Shown here: in pieces, positions 1-5,319 of the stretch
How positions within the stretch are numbered: the first letter of the stretch is position 1
How the letters are laid out: each line of letters starts with the position of its first letter
NCBI GenBank assembly: GCA_937901125.1
Contig: CALCGT010000002.1
Location: 1-7,465 of the forward strand
Length of the DNA: 7,465 nucleotides
Direction of reading: 5' to 3'
Source of the DNA: an uncultured Clostridia bacterium
GTDB taxonomy: Bacteria; Bacillota; Clostridia; Lachnospirales; Anaerotignaceae
Notes under the pieces: generated by a model
What the model was told of the DNA's origin: nothing
The model's database searches: none
Seen by the model: only the letters and a program-made list of their open reading frames with translations
Position numbers and translations under genes: made by a program

Positions 1-45
1 TTCAACCCTGAGACAAAGAAATTTACGGCAGGAGCAGCGGCATAA
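1..45 (+). CDS. C-terminal end of an upstream gene, probably the major tail (tube) protein
   Basis: Reading from base 1, an open frame gives FNPETKKFTAGAAA and ends at TAA (43-45). Only 14 residues are visible, so no domain can be recognised. The guess of major tail protein rests on gene order alone: in siphoviruses of Gram-positive hosts the tube protein gene usually lies directly before the two tail assembly chaperone genes, which follow here. The ribosome binding site of the next gene overlaps this stop codon, as expected within one operon. Confidence 0.5.
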   Translation, partial: FNPETKKFTAGAAA

Positions 46-50
46 GGAGG
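44..50 (+). promoter_or_regulatory. Ribosome binding site AAGGAGG for the first chaperone-position gene
   Basis: A perfect AAGGAGG overlaps the preceding stop codon and lies 8 bases before ATG 59. It supports ATG 59 over the nearer ATG at 52, which is in another frame and closes after eight codons. Confidence 0.85.
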
Positions 51-58
51 AATGAAAG

Positions 59-493
59 ATGGAAAGTATCCGTTGTAACGATGGTAAAATTAGACTGATG
101 GTGAACGATGACCCGAACAGAGTGATTGCTTTTGACCCTGAAGATGTTGATTTTCTGGATAAGCTCTACGGCCTGATGGGTGACATTGAGAAAAAGAAAG
201 CAGAATTTGCAGAAACGGAAAAAGAATTGAACAAGGAAACTGCCGTTGATGGATACGGTGTCCCCGTAAATATCAGACAGAGGCTGAAACTGATTAAGGA
301 TATATGTTTGTTCTTTAGAGGACAAATTGACCAGATTTTCGGTGAAGGCACCAGTCAGACGGTTTTCGGAGATTCCAACAGAATGGATATGTTTGAGCAG
401 TTCTTTGCGGGCATTACACCCTATATTCAGAAAAACAGAGAGGAAAAATTGGCGAAATACACTGCTGTTCCACAGCGGAATGTGATGCAGTGA
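59..493 (+). CDS. Putative tail assembly chaperone (G-like position), 144 aa
   Basis: This is a small, acidic, soluble 144-residue protein with no signal peptide or membrane segment. The N-terminus (about 1-40) looks like short beta strands with an FDPEDVDFLDKLY stretch. Residues 45-65 are charged and probably helical. A conserved-looking stretch, DQIFGEGTSQTVFGD, lies near residues 90-105 and is followed by a helical tail. From memory, FGEGTS followed by FG is typical of small clostridial phage proteins in this position (DUF6673-like); this was not checked by search. Position indicates a role: it follows the probable tube protein, overlaps the Gp15-family gene and lies upstream of the tape measure, where lambda gpG-type chaperones sit. 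Such proteins bind the tape measure during assembly and are absent from the virion. The role is inferred mainly from context. The start is set by AAGGAGG 8 bases upstream. Confidence 0.72.
   Translation: MESIRCNDGKIRLMVNDDPNRVIAFDPEDVDFLDKLYGLMGDIEKKKAEFAETEKELNKETAVDGYGVPVNIRQRLKLIKDICLFFRGQIDQIFGEGTSQTVFGDSNRMDMFEQFFAGITPYIQKNREEKLAKYTAVPQRNVMQ
430..448 (+). other. Possible -1 ribosomal slippage region (weak candidate)
   Basis: The downstream Gp15-family gene lies in the -1 frame relative to this gene. The -1 frame is open from the TGA at 394-396 through to the Gp15 start, so a single -1 shift would fuse the two products, as in lambda gpG/gpGT. Two A-rich heptamers lie in the correct phase: G AAA AAC (430-436) and G GAA AAA (442-448). 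Neither is a perfect XXXYYYZ site, because only the second codon re-pairs fully, and I saw no clear downstream pseudoknot. Ordinary translational coupling through the overlap is the simpler explanation. Confidence 0.25.
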
Positions 494-1062
494 TGGGTGT
501 TCTGACAAGTGGTCTGCCTACGGCGATTTCTGTCAATGGTCAGGTGTGCAGCATTCGGGCAGATTATCAGACATGTTTGAGAATCATCATGGCCTTCGAG
601 GATATGGAACTGACCTCCATGGAGAAGGATATGGTGCTGCTGGAATTGCTGTATATAGACAAGCCGGATGATATGCAAACTGCTTTGGAAAAAGGCATAC
701 AGTTTCTTGATTGTGGAGATAAACGAGGTGACGAGGAAGAAAGCGGCGATGCCAGCCGCAAGTATTCCTTTTACAAAGATGAAAAATATATCTTTGCTGG
801 CGTGAATAAGGTGCTGAATGGCAGACTTTCCACTGGGGAATTTGTTCACTGGTGGGAATTTGTACTGGCGTTCATGGATTTGCCGGAAGATTGCATGATG
901 AGCAAGATCATCTATTATCGTACGCAGTACGCCAAAGGAAAACTGACAAGAGAAGAAAAGGAAGTTTGGGTGAAAAACAGAGACATTTTTGAGCTTCCGA
1001 TGGAAAAGACAGCAGAAGAAAAGCGTGCAGAGGAAGAGTTTTTCCGACATTTGAAGGCTTGA
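490..1062 (+). CDS. Gp15-family phage tail protein (tail assembly chaperone, T-like position)
   Basis: A 190-residue protein (189 if ATG 493 is used) recognised as the bacteriophage Gp15 family (Listeria A118 Gp15-like). The N-terminus (MGVLTSGLPTAISVNG) is a short beta segment with an embedded motif. Residues 25-75 are helical, with 'DYQTCLRIIMAFED' and 'EKDMVLLELLY'. The C-terminal half carries the family's aromatic patch HWWEFVLAF (120-128), then IIYYRTQYAKGKL (140-152) and an acidic/basic helix ending in EEKRAEEEFFRHLKA. Family members lie between the tube and tape measure genes and are thought to assist tape measure folding; direct evidence is limited. GTG 490 gives a 4-base overlap with the upstream stop and ATG 493 a 1-base overlap. 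No good ribosome binding site precedes either, so translational coupling is likely. The tape measure normally follows directly, but here a cassette intervenes. Confidence 0.88.
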   Translation: MMGVLTSGLPTAISVNGQVCSIRADYQTCLRIIMAFEDMELTSMEKDMVLLELLYIDKPDDMQTALEKGIQFLDCGDKRGDEEESGDASRKYSFYKDEKYIFAGVNKVLNGRLSTGEFVHWWEFVLAFMDLPEDCMMSKIIYYRTQYAKGKLTREEKEVWVKNRDIFELPMEKTAEEKRAEEEFFRHLKA

Positions 1063-1071
1063 CTTCATGGA

Positions 1072-1100
1072 TTGAAAAAGTGTAGAAGATGTAATATAAT
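1072..1100 (+). promoter_or_regulatory. Near-consensus sigma-A promoter of the accessory cassette
   Basis: TTGAAA (1072-1077) and a perfect TATAAT (1095-1100) are separated by exactly 17 bases. This matches the housekeeping consensus in all but one -35 base (TTGACA). It starts 10 bases after the Gp15 stop codon, and transcription would begin around 1107, ahead of the ribosome binding site at about 1121-1130. A promoter this strong inside a tail operon suggests expression independent of late-gene control. No obvious operator overlaps it. Confidence 0.82.
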
Positions 1101-1135
1101 ATCAATATGCTTTATTCAATAAGGGGGGAGCTAAT

Positions 1136-1384
1136 ATGGCAAAACAAATTGTTAAAACAATGATTGTAGCCGATGATAGTCGAAAAAGTATTACAAGCGC
1201 CGTAACAAGAGGCGCAGTTGGCGGATTTCTTATTGGGCCAGTAGGCCTGCTTGCTGCTGCATCTGCAAAAAACAAGAAAACAACGACTTTCGTTATTGAG
1301 TATAGCGATGGGTCCAGAGAAACAAAGACGGTAAAGACAAATAGTTCGGAATTTAAAAAACTTGCAAAGTATATTGCGATGTAG
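1136..1384 (+). CDS. Small glycine-zipper protein of unknown function (cassette gene 1), 82 aa
   Basis: The start ATG 1136 is preceded by the G-rich ribosome binding site AAGGGGGGAG (1121-1130). The product has three parts. Residues 1-22 are polar (MAKQIVKTMIVADDSRKSIT). Residues 23-44 are a short hydrophobic, glycine-rich segment in which G26, G30 and G34 form a GxxxGxxxG zipper, followed by GPVGLLAAASA. Residues 45-82 are basic with a beta-like FVIEYSDGSRETKTV stretch and a C-terminal EFKKLAKYI helix. I recall small proteins of this plan in many Firmicutes genomes and mobile elements, usually annotated hypothetical. The zipper could pack in a membrane, but it has only about 20 weakly hydrophobic residues and no signal peptide. 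It is not a recognised tail component. Its own promoter points to expression outside the lytic cycle. No function is assigned; a membrane-linked or phage-exclusion role would be a guess. Confidence 0.82.
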   Translation: MAKQIVKTMIVADDSRKSITSAVTRGAVGGFLIGPVGLLAAASAKNKKTTTFVIEYSDGSRETKTVKTNSSEFKKLAKYIAM

Positions 1385-1423
1385 GTTGTTCTTTAATCTG
1401 ATAGGCATATTTTCATGTATACC

Positions 1424-1452
1424 TTGCAATCCTTATTTTTGTATCGTAAGAT
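1424..1452 (+). promoter_or_regulatory. Possible second promoter, ahead of the stalk-domain gene
   Basis: TTGCAA (1424-1429) and TAAGAT (1447-1452) are 17 bases apart, each a partial match to the housekeeping consensus (4 of 6). The -10 lies inside the loop of the 1439-1462 inverted repeat. Transcription would start near 1459, about 20 bases before ATG 1480. The match is modest and read-through from the 1072-1100 promoter could serve this gene instead. The 1385-1479 intergenic region shows no convincing terminator. Confidence 0.4.
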
Positions 1453-1462
1453 GAGGATACAA
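1439..1462 (+). repeat. 7-bp inverted repeat TTGTATC / GATACAA around a possible -10
   Basis: TTGTATC (1439-1445) and GATACAA (1456-1462) are perfect inverted arms separated by 10 bases. The centre-to-centre distance is 17 bases, so they are not simply two turns of one helix face. The pair flanks the TAAGAT candidate -10. It could be an operator or a weak hairpin in the 5' leader. There is no T-run after it, so it is not a terminator. Confidence 0.5.
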
Positions 1463-1479
1463 CGAAAAGGAGTGGTTTT

Positions 1480-2139
1480 ATGAAATTTCAGAGAATCAGA
1501 GACATGATATGTGGTGCATTGATCGCTTCTTTGGTACTTTGCTCCGGAACGGTTGCCTTTGCAAAGGTGGCAAACATGACTATTCCTGTATCCTACAATA
1601 ATATCAAGGTTGTTGTAGATGGGAAACAGCTGAGCACAAGCAAAGAACCTTTCACCTATGAAGGTACAACCTATCTTCCAATCAGAGCAGTAGCGGAAGC
1701 GGTTGGCAAAGATGTAACATGGGATGGCACAACCAAAACAGTTTATCTTGGAGAAGCACCTGCAATAATCTCTGCACCTAAAACGGCAGACGGTAAAAAT
1801 AATGATATTGAAATCACCGGAGCAACGTTAGCGTATGAATATGGCATTCCGAAGTTGTATTTAGACTATAAAAACAATACCGACAGCGATATCATGAGAT
1901 TTGATATTCATATCAATTGCTTTGACGCATACGGAAAAGGTGTCAATTCTCTATACCAAAATTATTTTATGATTGATAAATTGGAAAAGCAATCAAAGAA
2001 TAACGGTGAATGGACGTTGTATGCAAATGGAACATCTATTGTACAGTTCGGTATATATAAATATCAAACGGCAGACGGAAGAACGGTGGAAATCCCTGAA
2101 AATGAAGTAAAATGGTGGCAAACAGAATACAAGGGATAA
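1480..2139 (+). CDS. Secreted protein with copper-amine-oxidase-like stalk domain (cassette gene 2), 219 aa
   Basis: ATG 1480 follows AAAGGAG (1466-1472). Residues 1-28 form a Sec signal peptide: a basic N-end (KFQRIR), a hydrophobic core (about 10-22) and a type I cleavage site after AFA (A28). Cys21 lies in the core but lacks a proper lipobox, so a lipoprotein is unlikely. Residues 42-91 match the copper amine oxidase N-terminal-like 'stalk' domain (PF07833 type): IKVVVDGK, then YEGTTYLPIRAVAEAVG (60-76) and VTWDGTTKTVYLG. This domain is a cell-surface module in Clostridia and Paenibacillus and does not itself imply copper or oxidase chemistry. Residues about 109-219 form a beta-rich second domain (KLYLDYKNNTDSDIMRFDIH, VQFGIYKY) that resembles DUF5780-type C-terminal domains; that match is from memory. 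No LPXTG anchor or SLH repeat is visible. The gene is AT-rich (30 percent GC at 1861-1920), unlike the tail genes. It is probably lysogenic-conversion cargo. Confidence 0.85.
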   Translation: MKFQRIRDMICGALIASLVLCSGTVAFAKVANMTIPVSYNNIKVVVDGKQLSTSKEPFTYEGTTYLPIRAVAEAVGKDVTWDGTTKTVYLGEAPAIISAPKTADGKNNDIEITGATLAYEYGIPKLYLDYKNNTDSDIMRFDIHINCFDAYGKGVNSLYQNYFMIDKLEKQSKNNGEWTLYANGTSIVQFGIYKYQTADGRTVEIPENEVKWWQTEYKG

Positions 2140-2171
2140 TCATAAAAACAAAATAAAAACAAATCAACATG

Positions 2172-2199
2172 AAGCACTCACAAATGTGGGTGCTTTTTT
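2172..2199 (+). terminator. Rho-independent terminator closing the cassette, directly before the tape measure gene
   Basis: AAGCACTCAC (2172-2181) pairs with GTGGGTGCTT (2186-2195) as a 10-bp stem with one G-T wobble and a 4-base AAAT loop. It runs into six T bases (2194-2199). The structure is strong and correctly oriented to end transcripts from the cassette. It follows an A-rich spacer (2140-2168) with nothing else recognisable, and sits 12 bases before the tape measure ribosome binding site. Late transcripts arriving from upstream must cross it. Confidence 0.88.
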
Positions 2200-2210
2200 C
2201 GTGGTAAGAA

Positions 2211-2220
2211 AAGGAGGTGA
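2211..2220 (+). promoter_or_regulatory. Ribosome binding site AAGGAGGTGA that fixes the tape measure start
   Basis: A perfect AAGGAGGTGA lies 4 bases before ATG 2225. The same frame opens at a GTG at 2186, but that codon is in the 3' arm of the terminator and has no ribosome binding site. The 13 extra residues it would add (MGAFFVVRKGGES) are just the translated terminator and ribosome binding site. Confidence 0.92.
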
Positions 2221-2224
2221 AAGC

Positions 2225-4927
2225 ATGTCGGCAGGATATGACGGCAGTATCCGCATTGATACGAGGCTGAATACAAACGAGTTCAATAAGGGTGTGAAAT
2301 CCATTGAAAAAGGGTTGAACAGCCTAATCGGTACCTTTAAGAAGTTGGCAGTTGCGGCAGGTCTGGCTCTGTCAATGAAGGCATCCATCAGTGCGGCTGA
2401 GGAAATGCAGAATGCTATGATGGGCTTGCAATCCGTTATGGAGGGTCAGGGACGCAGTTTCCAAAAGGCACAGAAGTTCATTAACGACTACATTTCAGAT
2501 GGTCTGATTCCGGCCACACAGGCTGTGACGGCATACAAGAATCTTGCTCTGCGTGGGTATGATGACACACAGATCAAGCAGGTCATGGTCGCGCTGAAAG
2601 ACAGTGCCGCATTCGGCAGACAGGCAAGCTACACCCTTGGCGAAGCAGTCGTAACAGCAACCGAAGGTTTGAAGAATGAAAACTCCATTTTGGTTGATAA
2701 CGCAGGCGTTACAAAAAACGTAGCTAAGATGTGGGATGAATACGCAAAATCCATCGGTACAACAGCCAATAACCTCACCCATCAGCAAAAGATTCAGGCG
2801 GAAGTGAACGGTATTCTGGAAGAAACAAAATTTCAGACGGGGGATGCGGCGAAGATTGCCGGCAGTTATTCTGGACAGGTGCTGCAGTTGAGCTTTGCTT
2901 TCAATAATTTAAAAGTAGCTATCGGCAATGCGCTTATGCCGATGCTGCAGAAGATCATTCCGCCAATCATTGAGGTTATCAACTGGTTCACGAAGCTCGC
3001 AAACGTAGTGGCGCAGGTCACTGCGGCATTATTCGGCAAGGTTGTGAAGGTGAATAACCAGACAGCGAAAAGTGCGGCTGGAGCGGCTAATGCAACGTCT
3101 GGATTAGCAGATGCGGAGAAAAAAGCTGGTAATGCAGCTGAAAAGGCAGGCAAACAGGCGAAAAGTGCCCTTGCGGCATTTGACGAACTGAATGTTCTTG
3201 CCCAGGATACGGGCAGTGCGGATACGCCTGATACGACGATACCTGATGTAGGCGGAGCAGGAACCGATATTGTGACGGAAGATATCGGGGCAGGAATTGA
3301 GGTAAGCCCGGAGCTTATGGCAAGTCTGGATAGATTAAAAGAACTGCTGAGGCCTGCGGCAGAAGCTGCAGAAAGGCTGTGGGGAGAACTGGAACGTCTC
3401 GGCGGATTTGTATGGGATGGGCTGGTTGATTTTTACGAGAGTTTTTTGGTGCCTGTTGGACAATGGGTGCTTGGAGAAGGCCTGCCAAGATTTCTGGATA
3501 TTATTACAGATGGTCTTTCAAAGGTAAACTGGCAGAAGATCAATGACGCATTGCATAAATTATGGTTGGCTCTGACACCTTTTGCGATACATATTGGCGA
3601 AGGTCTGCTCTGGTTTTTGGAAAATGTTCTTGTTCCGCTTGGTGTATGGACTCTGAATAATATCGTTCCTCTGGTCATTGAAGGAATTGCGGCGGCGATC
3701 AACATTCTGAACGCAGCTATAGATGCCTTGGCTCCTTTGGGTATTTGGCTATGGGAACACTTCTTATCTCCTATTGCGGAATGGACAGGCGGCATCATTG
3801 TATCCGTGTTGGAACTGCTTGTCCGTGCATTGGAGGGAGTCAGTAACTGGATCAGAGAAAATCAGGAGATTGTGCAGGCAATGACGGTCGTTGTTGGAGC
3901 ATTTTTTGCGGCATGGGAGGCAACCTCTCTTGGGGTGTTTATTATAAATGCAGGCGGAGTTGTTGGCGCATTAGGAAAGATATCAGCAGCACTTTATGCA
4001 GCTACTGCAGCAAAGGTTGCAGATCAAGTAGTCATGGCACAACTGGTTCTATCTTACGCAAAGGATTTTGCAATGGCCTTGGCATCAAATGTAGTCAATC
4101 TGGCAAAGGATGCGGCGGCTTGGACGGCTTCCACAGCGGCGAAAGTAGCAAATACTGCCGCACAGATTGCGCAGACAGCCGCTGTCACAGCATGGAATGC
4201 CATCTGTAGTGTTGCGACAGCAGTAACAACAGCTTTTGGTGCAGCAGTTGCTTTCCTGACATCTCCCATTGGTCTGGTCGTAGTAGCGATCACAGGTTTG
4301 ATTGCGGTGATTGCGCTGCTGATTACAAACTGGGATACCGTAAAGGAAAAGGCTTTATGGGTCTGGGAGCAGATTCAGGAAGGTTGGAAAGATGCTGCAA
4401 CATGGTTTCAGGAAAAAGTTTTTGATCCTTTCCAAAAAGAGGTTAAAAAAACTGGAAACTTTTTTATTGGCATCATTAACGGAATGATTTCTGGTTTCGA
4501 GGGTTTTGTGAATTTTCTGATTGAGGGCATCAACAAAATCATTGATGGTTTCAATAAAATTCATTTCTCTATTCCAGACTGGGTGCCTGGAATCGGCGGT
4601 AAGTCTTGGGGATTCAATTTGGAACACGCTTCAAAGGTTTCTTTGGGTAGGGTTCCAAAGCTTGCCACAGGTGCGGTCATCCCGCCCAACCAAGAATTCC
4701 TTGCGGTCCTCGGCGACCAGAAAAGCGGGAGAAACTTGGAAGCCCCCGAAGGTCTGATCCGTCAGATCATGCGGGAAGAACTGGCCGGCATGATGGGCAG
4801 CGGAGACGTAAATGTTACAGTTGAGTTTACAGGAAGTCTGGCGCAGCTAGGCAGAGTTTTAAACCCTGTTATCACCAAAGAGCAGAAGCGCATCGGCAAA
4901 ACGTTACAGACAGGAGGTGTATTGTAA
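2225..4927 (+). CDS. Phage tail tape measure protein, 900 aa
   Basis: This long helical protein sets tail length and is threaded through the tube; it is ejected ahead of the DNA on infection. The N-terminus (SAGYDGSIRIDTRLNTNEF, 2-20) is typical of Firmicutes tape measures. The conserved core spans about 45-270, including EEMQNAMMGLQSVMEG, the LPATQA-like LIPATQAVTAYKNLALRGYD stretch and ASYTLGEAVVTATEGL. Residues 282-327 are Ala/Lys-rich coiled coil. Residues 400-545 carry Trp-rich degenerate repeats. Hydrophobic segments occur near 550-585 and 683-701 (GLVVVAITGLIAVIALLIT), with an Ala-rich helix between them. The C-terminus carries the family motif LATGAVIPPNQEFLAVLGDQ (813-832) and then EAPEGLIRQIMREEL. 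No lysozyme or peptidase domain is seen. Using the usual estimate of about 0.15 nm per residue, 900 residues would suggest a tail of roughly 130 nm (inference). It overlaps the next gene by one base (TAATG). GC rises sharply near residue 800. Confidence 0.95.
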   Translation: MSAGYDGSIRIDTRLNTNEFNKGVKSIEKGLNSLIGTFKKLAVAAGLALSMKASISAAEEMQNAMMGLQSVMEGQGRSFQKAQKFINDYISDGLIPATQAVTAYKNLALRGYDDTQIKQVMVALKDSAAFGRQASYTLGEAVVTATEGLKNENSILVDNAGVTKNVAKMWDEYAKSIGTTANNLTHQQKIQAEVNGILEETKFQTGDAAKIAGSYSGQVLQLSFAFNNLKVAIGNALMPMLQKIIPPIIEVINWFTKLANVVAQVTAALFGKVVKVNNQTAKSAAGAANATSGLADAEKKAGNAAEKAGKQAKSALAAFDELNVLAQDTGSADTPDTTIPDVGGAGTDIVTEDIGAGIEVSPELMASLDRLKELLRPAAEAAERLWGELERLGGFVWDGLVDFYESFLVPVGQWVLGEGLPRFLDIITDGLSKVNWQKINDALHKLWLALTPFAIHIGEGLLWFLENVLVPLGVWTLNNIVPLVIEGIAAAINILNAAIDALAPLGIWLWEHFLSPIAEWTGGIIVSVLELLVRALEGVSNWIRENQEIVQAMTVVVGAFFAAWEATSLGVFIINAGGVVGALGKISAALYAATAAKVADQVVMAQLVLSYAKDFAMALASNVVNLAKDAAAWTASTAAKVANTAAQIAQTAAVTAWNAICSVATAVTTAFGAAVAFLTSPIGLVVVAITGLIAVIALLITNWDTVKEKALWVWEQIQEGWKDAATWFQEKVFDPFQKEVKKTGNFFIGIINGMISGFEGFVNFLIEGINKIIDGFNKIHFSIPDWVPGIGGKSWGFNLEHASKVSLGRVPKLATGAVIPPNQEFLAVLGDQKSGRNLEAPEGLIRQIMREELAGMMGSGDVNVTVEFTGSLAQLGRVLNPVITKEQKRIGKTLQTGGVL
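3449..3829 (+). repeat. Degenerate Pro-Gly-Trp repeats inside the tape measure
   Basis: Three related peptide units start at codons 3449, 3632 and 3731 with VPVGQWVL, VPLGVWTL and APLGIWLW. Each is followed by a leucine/proline stretch (GLPRFLDII, NIVPLVIEG, FLSPIAEW). The second and third are 33 residues apart and the first is 61 residues before the second. Tape measures often grow by such internal repeats, which tune tail length. The units are alike in protein but not in DNA, so they are old. The end coordinate is approximate. Confidence 0.6.
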
Positions 4928-5316
4928 TGGCATTATTCAGCATTGACGGGGTGGAGTTTAACATCCCCTTGGTGGCACTGAAACGGGAATCCGCTGTGCT
5001 GGACAAATACGCCACCCGAACGGAGGGTGGCGACCTGCAGCGGGAGATTATCGGGGTTTATTACAATTACACCCTGACCTTCCCGGGGCTGAATCTGAAT
5101 CGGGAAGAATATGACCGCCTGTGGAAAAAGGTCACGGAGCCTGTGGAATTTCACGACTTTGTGGTGCCTTCCTCCGATGGTGCGTTTTCCTTCCGTGGCT
5201 ACATCACCACCAGCGGAGACGAACTGAAACGCAGCCATAACGGCAAGCATTACTGGGGCGGACTGAGCATCAAGCTGATTGCCAAAGCCCCTGCCAGACT
5301 GCCCGGGGAGGTGTAA
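4927..5316 (+). CDS. Distal-tail-like structural protein, 129 aa
   Basis: A small, beta-rich protein directly after the tape measure, where siphoviruses of Gram-positive hosts encode the distal tail protein (Dit) that joins tube and baseplate. The N-terminus ALFSIDGVEFNIPLVALKRES is a hairpin plan often seen in phage tail proteins. Then follow a conserved-looking EGGDLQREIIGVYYNYTLTF segment (about 34-53), NREEYDRLWKKVT (58-70) and a strand-rich C-terminal half with SFRGYITTSGDEL. At 129 residues it is much shorter than full Dit proteins (usually over 200), so it may be only the ring-forming core or a different small tail-tip protein. No enzyme motif or signal peptide is seen. AGGAGGTG (4912-4919) lies 7 bases before the start inside the tape measure gene, and the stop of that gene overlaps this ATG by one base. 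The structural role is well supported; the specific name is inferred. Confidence 0.7.
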   Translation: MALFSIDGVEFNIPLVALKRESAVLDKYATRTEGGDLQREIIGVYYNYTLTFPGLNLNREEYDRLWKKVTEPVEFHDFVVPSSDGAFSFRGYITTSGDELKRSHNGKHYWGGLSIKLIAKAPARLPGEV

Positions 5317-5319
5317 GCC

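Noticed and set aside
427..1068. 213-residue open frame on the - strand opposite the Gp15 gene
   Set aside because: It is antisense to a recognised family gene, has Cys/Phe/His-rich composition typical of a shadow frame, and no ribosome binding site was noted for it.
1404..1423. Hairpin GGCATAT..ATGTATACC after the glycine-zipper gene as a terminator
   Set aside because: The stem is short with an internal mismatch, is AT-rich, and is not followed directly by a T-run; the nearest T-run begins about ten bases later.
2186..2224. Upstream GTG start adding 13 residues to the tape measure protein
   Set aside because: The codon lies in the terminator stem without a ribosome binding site, whereas ATG 2225 has a perfect AAGGAGGTGA.
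3913..4209. 98-residue + strand frame within the tape measure gene
   Set aside because: It is a Cys/Ser/Arg-rich alternative frame of the Ala-rich tape measure region, with no ribosome binding site and no recognisable domain.
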